Source: Lineus longissimus
Taxonomy: Eukaryota > Nemertea > Pilidiophora > Heteronemertea > Lineidae
Direction: 5' to 3'
Length of the DNA stretch: 64,000 nt
NCBI RefSeq assembly: GCF_910592395.1
Contig: NC_088320.1
Location: forward strand, 11,284,501 to 11,348,500
The position numbers were made by a program, and so were the translations under genes. How positions within the stretch are numbered: the stretch's first letter is position 1; each line of letters begins with the position of its first letter. This document shows, piece after piece, positions 58,701 to 64,000 of the stretch. The notes under the pieces were generated by a model that saw only the letters and a list, made by a program, of their open reading frames with translations, searched no databases and was not told the origin of the DNA.

Positions 58701-61305
58701 TATTTTCGTGGATGATGTACTGTCTGGAGAAGACAATACCACAGCAGCAGCAAGCTTAGCAGTAGACATGAAAACAGTCTTGAAATCTGGAGGATTCCCA
58801 CTCAGGAAATTTGTGTCCAACAAACCAGAAGCTTTGGCTGGATTAGAGGAGTCAGATCTTGCCTGTGGTATAGTAGTCGTCACTGAGGAACAATTTACTA
58901 CAAAAACGTTGGGGATCAAGTATATTCCTAAAGAGGACGTACTAATGTTTTCCTTTTGCGAGAGGATGGAAAATGTACCCTGTGAAACTCGTAGGACTGT
59001 GTTACAACAACTTCATCGAATTTACGACCCGATGGGTTTGTTAGCACCGTTCACTTTGGTAGCCAAGCGGCTATTCCAACAGTCCTGGATGGATCGTACT
59101 GACTGGGATGAGAAGTTATCTGATGAACTTCATCAGAACTGGGTACGTTGGAAGGAGCAAGTTTCTGATCTGGATCAGATAAAGGTCCAGCGATGTATAG
59201 TTCCTGAGAGCTTCACTCAACCTAGATTCACACTGCATGGTTTCGGTGATGCGTGTGTAGCAGCATATGGAGGAGTAGTTTACGTCAGGGTTGAGGACTT
59301 GCCAACAGGGAGAGTGCACACAGCTGTACTGTGCTCTAAAACTAGAGTGTCACCACTTGGAAAGAAGAGAAGCTTACCAGAGCTAGAGCTCATGGCTGCG
59401 CTAATCACAGCACGCTTGGTAAACTACGTTCAACGTGAAATCAAGTTGGAAATAGAGGATGTACACTGCTGGACTGACTCACAAGTAGTACTTGCCTGGA
59501 TTAGCAAACCTGCCTACACTTGGCAGACGTTCGTTGCCAATCGCGTGAGTGAGATACAGAATCTAGTACCACCTAGGAAGTGGAGTCATTTGCCAGGGAA
59601 AATTAACCCCGCTGATCTATGCTCGAGAGGATGTTCTGCTGAAAGCTTAGTTAACTCGCAACTCTGGTGGGAAGGGCCAGACTTCCTAAGAAAAGAAGAA
59701 GAAAGTTGGCCAAAACAGCGAATTGACACAGCTGAACTGGAATTGGCTGAACAGAAGAAAAAACCCAAGACTTTCTCAGCACTGCAAGTCAAAGAGAAAA
59801 CAACTGACCAAACCAAAAGTGAGCAGCTGAAACTAGTGGAGAAATATGAGAGTTACCACAAGTTTCTGAGAGTGATGAATAGAGTCCGAAGCTTAAAGTA
59901 CCGAGTGAGGACAGGAGATGGGCAACATGTTCGAGAAGAGAATGCAATCTTGACTCTCACTGATCAAAGAGAAGAGGAGTTGTATTGGTTACGTTGGGCT
60001 CAAGAACAAGCATTTTCAGTGGAAATTCATGCAGTACAGAATAATCTTTCGATTCCTGCAAATAGCCGCTTGAAACAGCTTGATCCGATATGGGATGAGA
60101 AACTGAAGTTACTCCGTGTTGGGGGGAGACTACACAAAGCACTACTGCCAGATGAGCTTAGAAACCCCATCATATTGCCTAATCACAATAGATTTGTGGA
60201 AATGTTGATAATCCACTATCACATCATCTTTGGACACACAGGAGTTGTTCAAACCTTGTCTAACTTGAGAAGCAAATACTGGTTAGTATGTGGCCGGCAG
60301 GAAGTTCGCAGAGTCCTACCATGTAAGAAATGTAGAAGTGCCAGAAAATTAGAGCAGAAAATGGCGCCGTTGCCAGAGGAAAGGGTTAATGTATCGCCAC
60401 CATTTACCAACATTGGAGTGGACTATGCTGGACCACTCTATGTTAGAGAAGTACATGTCAGTGGAAAACATGGAGCTGGAAGCAACAAGGCTTACATCCT
60501 CATATTCACATGTATGGCCACCAGGGCAGTGCATTTAGAGCTGACAGCAAATTTGACAACAGAGGAGTTCCTACAAGCATTGAGACGCATGATGAATCGG
60601 CGTGGAAAGTGTTGTACCATCTACTCCGATAATGCAAAAACATTTGAGAGTGCAGCTTCATTGCTTTACCGTTTGTTCCACAACAATGCGAGAATCAAGG
60701 ATAAACTCAGACTGGAAGGAATCGAGTGGAAGTTCATAACTCCTAGGGCTCCATGGCATGGAGGATTTTATGAACGACTTGTTGGAAATGTAAAACGAGC
60801 TCTCTCAAAGATTCTCAGAAAAGCCAGCCTGACATTTACCGAGCTTCAGACCGTGCTCACTGATGCAGAAGCTCAAATCAATTCTCGACCCTTATCGGAT
60901 ATCTCGGCTGACAAGGAGGATCCTCTTCCATTAACCCCTGGTCACTTGATCATAGGAAGAAATCTGCAGTTGCTGCCATCTGTATACAAGCCAGAGTTGT
61001 CACTTGAAAGGAGATGGGCCTATCAACAGAGGATATCCAAACAGTTTTGGAAAAGGTGGACAAGTGAATACCTTGTGGAATTACAGCGCCGTTCAAAATG
61101 GACAGAGATACGAGATAATCTGCAAGAGGGAGACATCGTTCTAGTGGCGGAGGACAACATCAGAAAACTAGATTGGGCACTAGGACGTGTGATGGCCACA
61201 CACCCAGGAAGAGACGGGTTGGTTAGGTCAGTCACAGTGAAAACCAAGAGAGGATTGATGAGAAGGCCTATTCAGAAGTTGCGTTTGTTGGAACCCGCAG
61301 AATAG
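55780..61305 (+). CDS. BEL/Pao Gag-Pol polyprotein, full length
   Basis: One open frame of 1841 residues from ATG 55780. Domains in order (approximate residues): gag with charged coiled-coil-like N-terminal part; capsid region LPIPKFSGDPHFFDQWRE (190); zinc knuckles CPVCQEAHLLYQC and CFNCFASHYVKDC (428-470); aspartic protease ILFDTGSGVSFIS (550); reverse transcriptase with VALVADIEKMFLQIG (about 900) and IFVDDVLSG (977); RNase H with TDSQVVLAWIS (1231); integrase with H..H/C..C (HYHIIFGH ... CKKC, about 1478-1515), catalytic D in VDYAGPL (1547), D in YSDNAK (1615) and E in FYERLVG (1663); then a C-terminal domain WKRWTSEYLVELQ...GDIVLV. All key residues are present and no stop or frameshift interrupts it. 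The product would make particles, copy the RNA and integrate the cDNA. Likely transcribed from the 5' LTR. Confidence 0.96.
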   Translation: MATTKGKSVAAEPATLEFLLERRRINRQRYTKLEKSLFRYYDDVLPALDDDDRSPENEIKVTAAMSAREQVKSAYMDLQDTQDQVDYHRDNEERLNAMSDDQRRREDKDEQDYRERYFNCDAKIQRLEKDWFRPTKERSESEGKGSHHSSQSNIEVLTKGLAEAFKSMNNGISGEQLTTILSTLTKKKRELPIPKFSGDPHFFDQWRELLEAELAKPGYSEVEKTHFTITLLEGECRKLVAGMKDPDYQDILQVLESKYGDVESCVQKAVIEIANMEAPSSLALKDMEPFCHKLVSAWNYILKKTEALCELDETSWIFTALVRPKIPKTLLRKWDGEKLKAKTKSTLPLKFPDLLERLLDALQVTRRTEMEGGKRPTTSSSTSHSQKPEKKHTSTSYGKPSAYALNVNATSNPKAGQSKQKTQSRTPKCPVCQEAHLLYQCQTFKVMSVSDRIDKVKSLKLCFNCFASHYVKDCNSRHCQRCGKKHHTLIHYDREPELPEEEQVQGLRQKTEFPKSVGLVKAITGPKEILMQSTLARIESRGAISVARILFDTGSGVSFISDKMARKLDLRGPKVEAEFSLAGGNQMRLKTERVKFHLSSTIPNWKGEEFEIEAYTVDQPSMDLNCVRVDLSKLQHLQGLQIADTYPRESAEIDVMLGLEDTTNILLPVRKTGPPGMPTATKSHFGWVLSGICPVEEPNQRHGKIGMVNTCHRVSLENETDFAARHWDLEHLGILPNEVKHQATELETDALQQHLDNTKLVDGHYVTGLIRHPDWKDKSLESNRTLAEKRLEGLERRLQRDPDLGKAYQEQIQELVDKGRAEKVEELEKQAQAIWYLPHHPVVRMDKSTTKVRVVFDGSAKGPEGVSLNDTLLSGPALQPDPLAILLRFRKHKVALVADIEKMFLQIGMQTGDQDLQRFLWRDMDTSKKPDVYRLKTVTFGLKSSPFSSIKTVVDHALTQTKEYPKATEEITENIFVDDVLSGEDNTTAAASLAVDMKTVLKSGGFPLRKFVSNKPEALAGLEESDLACGIVVVTEEQFTTKTLGIKYIPKEDVLMFSFCERMENVPCETRRTVLQQLHRIYDPMGLLAPFTLVAKRLFQQSWMDRTDWDEKLSDELHQNWVRWKEQVSDLDQIKVQRCIVPESFTQPRFTLHGFGDACVAAYGGVVYVRVEDLPTGRVHTAVLCSKTRVSPLGKKRSLPELELMAALITARLVNYVQREIKLEIEDVHCWTDSQVVLAWISKPAYTWQTFVANRVSEIQNLVPPRKWSHLPGKINPADLCSRGCSAESLVNSQLWWEGPDFLRKEEESWPKQRIDTAELELAEQKKKPKTFSALQVKEKTTDQTKSEQLKLVEKYESYHKFLRVMNRVRSLKYRVRTGDGQHVREENAILTLTDQREEELYWLRWAQEQAFSVEIHAVQNNLSIPANSRLKQLDPIWDEKLKLLRVGGRLHKALLPDELRNPIILPNHNRFVEMLIIHYHIIFGHTGVVQTLSNLRSKYWLVCGRQEVRRVLPCKKCRSARKLEQKMAPLPEERVNVSPPFTNIGVDYAGPLYVREVHVSGKHGAGSNKAYILIFTCMATRAVHLELTANLTTEEFLQALRRMMNRRGKCCTIYSDNAKTFESAASLLYRLFHNNARIKDKLRLEGIEWKFITPRAPWHGGFYERLVGNVKRALSKILRKASLTFTELQTVLTDAEAQINSRPLSDISADKEDPLPLTPGHLIIGRNLQLLPSVYKPELSLERRWAYQQRISKQFWKRWTSEYLVELQRRSKWTEIRDNLQEGDIVLVAEDNIRKLDWALGRVMATHPGRDGLVRSVTVKTKRGLMRRPIQKLRLLEPAE

Positions 61306-61749
61306 ACATTTAATCCATACAAGATGACATACAAGAATTGGAGTTGAGTTTTGGTTACTCAGTCGTAGTTGTCAGATACATGCATGTCAACTGATTGCCA
61401 AATCTCTATCAAGGGGTCAAAATTCTTAACATTTTGGTTACATGTATTAGTATACTATTATTACTATTACTAGGTATATCATCATCAGAGTTTCTTACCA
61501 GAAGGTTGTAATTTACATTTCCCAGGTTGGTAAATGGGGGGAATACTCTTAGCATTAGATTTGTCATTATGTGTATTTGAGTTATTTGACGGTATATTCT
61601 ATAGGGTATAGAATTAGGTGTAGTTGTTTACTTATGTATGCTAGGTCTTGCATTTTGGAGCTATTGTGTTCAGCATACATTTCTCAGAATTAAGCCTTAC
61701 GGCGGGTTAAGTTCATTGTGTTATTGAAAATCTTGCCTCCTCGATTTTC
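61306..61749 (+). other. BEL/Pao 3' untranslated region
   Basis: AT-rich sequence between the pol stop and the polypurine tract. No env or other ORF. Confidence 0.7.
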
Positions 61750-61758
61750 AGGGGGGAG
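61750..61758 (+). promoter_or_regulatory. BEL/Pao polypurine tract
   Basis: AGGGGGGAG directly before the 3' LTR, the usual plus-strand primer position. Confidence 0.8.
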
Positions 61759-61940
61759 TGTTGTGTATTTGGTTGAGATGGTTTTATGTGTAACGACAAC
61801 AACGAGCAATGGCGAGATATGAGAGCACGTGCGATGAATTTGTATTTTAGAATCCTTAATAAATATACAGTCCCTACAGAACACAGCCGAATGTCGCCCT
61901 GTATTTCCCACTTACTCCAAACTAAAGTAGCTACAGAACA
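61759..61940 (+). repeat. BEL/Pao 3' LTR
   Basis: 182 bp, same ends as the 5' LTR, followed by the target duplication AAACA. Confidence 0.95.
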
Positions 61941-61945
61941 AAACA

Positions 61946-62985
61946 AGCCAATCAAAACGAACCACATACACATTCTAAATATAAAATTAAAGATTACGTT
62001 TCGATGTAATATGATTGCAAAGCGTTAGGTTGATAATTGCATGAAATGAAACTTAGATCCTCGAAAGTTCATAGTTTGCTAAAAGAAAAAGTGGAAAAGT
62101 AGGTTGTATGTAGCCCTTTCAAGTTTATTGTTGGTTAGATAAAAAAGAAAACCTGTAGGGGCGATTGTATTTTTAGCTCCAAAGGAACATTTCTATAGAC
62201 ACACATTAAAGGCATTACACGCATTACCTGACATCAGGGAGTTGTGGTCATTCAGTGTTGTTCGTATAAGTCTTATTATGTTGAATGATCCAAAAAAGAA
62301 ATGAGTAGTTTGGTGTGATAATCCGATGTGGTATTTGCGAGATAATCACCGACGAATTAGGGTCTTTGACAGTAATAGCTAAATGATAATGTGATTGACA
62401 GCTATTTTGCCGTTTTGTTGCCTAATGCACCACCCGAGCAACAAATATCATGAACCATTTGTTGATACTGCGGTTTTATTTCACATGTGTATAAAAAGGT
62501 CGTGGCATTCGGTGGTTTTAAGATGTTGTCTGTTCAGAGGCTGCAGTAGTGACAGACTGACGTTTTTACTGGTAATTTCTGCAGCACAGCGCTACTAATA
62601 CAAAACGCTATGTCGACGCGCCAGTCTATCACCGCCTTGCCAACATGAAGCGCGGAAAAAAGTGTACAATATACTGACGCGAGGAATCGGTCTCCCATCG
62701 CCCGTCCTACATATGAACTTTGCTAAACTCGAATCACACTGAATAGCGACCGTCAACGGTGTGATATGGACCCACTCATGCCATGCATTGCGACCAAATA
62801 TCGATTTTTGTTTTTCAATAACACTCTTAATCAGGTTAATGTTTATTTCTTAATGTTTATTTGGAATCATCAAAGGCCAACACGTTAAGTAACCGCATCG
62901 ATTGTCGTCAACATAATTATGAACAACATATGAGAAGAGCCCGCCCAGGAAGGACACTCAATAAATGAATTGCTTATAATAATAT
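61946..62985. other. Gene-free stretch
   Basis: AT-rich. No ORF with a recognisable domain, no RNA gene seen. Confidence 0.5.
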
Positions 62986-64000
62986 ACTATTAGAGGATTT
63001 ATATAGCGCTCGGCTATGCAAGGCATATTCTCGAGCGCACCCCCCCCCCCTAAAAATGACGCTTAAGGAGTGATTTGAACTGGCCGATGTTTCCTGCCAA
63101 CCTAATACTCCTGGGGAGATTGTTCCAAAGCTTGGGGGCAGCCGAGCAAAAAGCCCGGTCCCCAAAAGTTACGCAACGCGTAACCGGCACCACAAGCTAA
63201 AGCTCAGAGTCAGCACGCAATCTATGATGAGACAATGGTTGCCTGACCTTGAGACAAAAAGCCCGGTCCCCAAAAGTTACGCAACGCGTAACCGGCACCA
63301 CAAGCAATAGCTCAGAGTCACCACGCAATCAATGATGAGACAATGGTTGCCTGACCTTGACTATATCAACCAGGTACTGAGAAGCATTACCCTGGAGGGC
63401 CTTAAACATTAGAAGTTAGACCTTGAAAATTATCCTGTACTTAACAGGTAGCCAGTGTAGATGTACAAGTACCGGAGTGATATGGTCAAAGCGAGGCACA
63501 AGACATACAACCCATGCAGCAGCATTCAAAACCTTCTGCATCCGACTACACTGCTTGTCAGTGATGCCATATAGAACAGCATTACAGTAGTCGAGATGGG
63601 CAGTTGCGAAAGCATGAACAAGAATCTTGGTGGTGTCCTCAGTAAGAAATTTCTGAATTTGTCTGATGTTATAAAATCCGCGAAAGGCCTTTGAGCACAC
63701 TTTGCGTACGTGGGTTTCCATATTCATATTAGAATCAAACCATACGCCGAGATTTCTCGCACATTTGACAGGGCTCACATCAGTCACACCAACTTTAATT
63801 GAGTCAATGTTTACTTTGAGCAATTGTTGGCGGGAACCAATGATGATAAATTCAGTTTTCACATCGTTAATCAACAGCTGGTTGGTGATAAGCCAAGCCC
63901 TTACATCACGAACGCAGTTCTCAGCCTCCTTCACCGCATCGCATTCAACAGAAGTCGGAAGTGGGCGAAAAGACAGATATAACTGATTATCATCAGAATA
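62986..64000 (-). mobile_element. CR1/L2-like LINE, 3' end, runs off the window
   Basis: Minus-strand element. The 3' end has the ATATAGCGC-type tail (TTTATATAGCGCTCGGC on the plus strand, about 62998-63014) after a poly-C tract at 63040-63050. The coding part continues past the right edge of the window, so the 5' portion is outside. Confidence 0.75.
63050..64000 (-). pseudogene. CR1/L2-like ORF2, reverse transcriptase C terminus, one stop
   Basis: In frame from the window edge: YSDDNQLYLS (the YADD catalytic box with S for A), then DVRAWLITNQLLINDVKTEF, NLGVWFDSNM, HVRKVCSKAFRGFYNIRQI, LVHAFATAHLDYCNAVLYG and HLHWLPVKYRIIFKV. A TAA at 63416-63418 interrupts, but the same frame goes on with FKALQGNASQYLVD, GDRAFCSAAPKLWNNLP and FKSLLKRHF to a TAG at 63050, the usual C-terminal end of CR1/L2-type ORF2. 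A 108-bp in-frame tandem duplication (63147-63254 and 63255-63362) lies in this part. Non-LTR retrotransposon enzymes copy their RNA at a nicked target. This copy is inactive unless the stop is bypassed. Confidence 0.85.

Larger units (their letters stand above)
53993..61940 (+). mobile_element. Intact, young BEL/Pao LTR retrotransposon
   Basis: 7948 bp. It has 182-bp LTRs at both ends with one visible difference, a 5-bp target duplication AAACA (53988-53992 and 61941-61945), a primer site, a polypurine tract and one unbroken gag-pol ORF. Everything needed for an autonomous BEL/Pao element appears present, and the LTR identity indicates very recent insertion. No env-like ORF follows pol. Confidence 0.95.

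Noticed and set aside
1-64000. CRISPR array or bacterial operon among the tandem repeats
   Set aside because: Repeats have no unique spacers of constant length, and the genes have introns and eukaryotic mobile elements.

Overview
The window looks like nuclear DNA of an invertebrate animal, probably marine. The genes are split by GT-AG introns. Mobile elements dominate: a BEL/Pao and a Ty3/Gypsy LTR retrotransposon, a CR1/L2-like LINE end, tRNA-derived SINEs, a pogo-type transposon and many small inverted-repeat elements. A UGT-type gene fragment is also present. No vertebrate-specific sequence was seen. The exact phylum cannot be fixed from sequence alone.

Layout. 0.7-6.9 kb: a five-exon gene on the minus strand (gene L). 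7-19 kb: a gene-free stretch with G-rich hairpins, several minisatellites, SINEs and a Mutator-like MITE. 19.2-29.5 kb: a five-exon gene on the plus strand (gene R), a clear paralogue of gene L with matching intron phases. Its second intron has grown to 7.5 kb through nested elements, including a 302-bp satellite array. 32.3-34.0 kb: more of the same dispersed repeat family. 34.0-34.7 kb: the last exon of a third gene (gene T), which appears to carry a related nuclease-like core. 35-37 kb: an inverted SINE copy and a minisatellite. 37.2-46.0 kb: a decayed Gypsy element on the minus strand. 46.8-47.4 kb: a UGT pseudogene cut off by a pogo-type element (47.4-49.5 kb). 54.0-61.9 kb: an intact, very young BEL/Pao element with near-identical LTRs and a 5-bp target duplication. 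63.0-64.0 kb: the 3' end of a CR1/L2-like LINE, running off the window.

The most interesting content is the L/R/T group. By motif order (a W..DLNKFGI.Y start, NE.TFVDLF, a D in NDLRYD, VTVAEVK, then GQ.GIELL) I read L and R as PD-(D/E)XK nuclease-superfamily proteins of the kind often found as expanded, poorly characterised families (Crinkler-type nucleases and relatives). That is an inference from motifs, not from a search. The pair lies head to head, gene L carries a probable frameshift, and gene T suggests a local cluster.

A second theme is repeat architecture. A dispersed family built of roughly 300-bp monomers carries a conserved nuclear-receptor-like composite site (ER8 plus DR3 of AGGTCA). 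A 302-bp satellite with A-B-A-B higher-order organisation appears to be a distant relative of these monomers.
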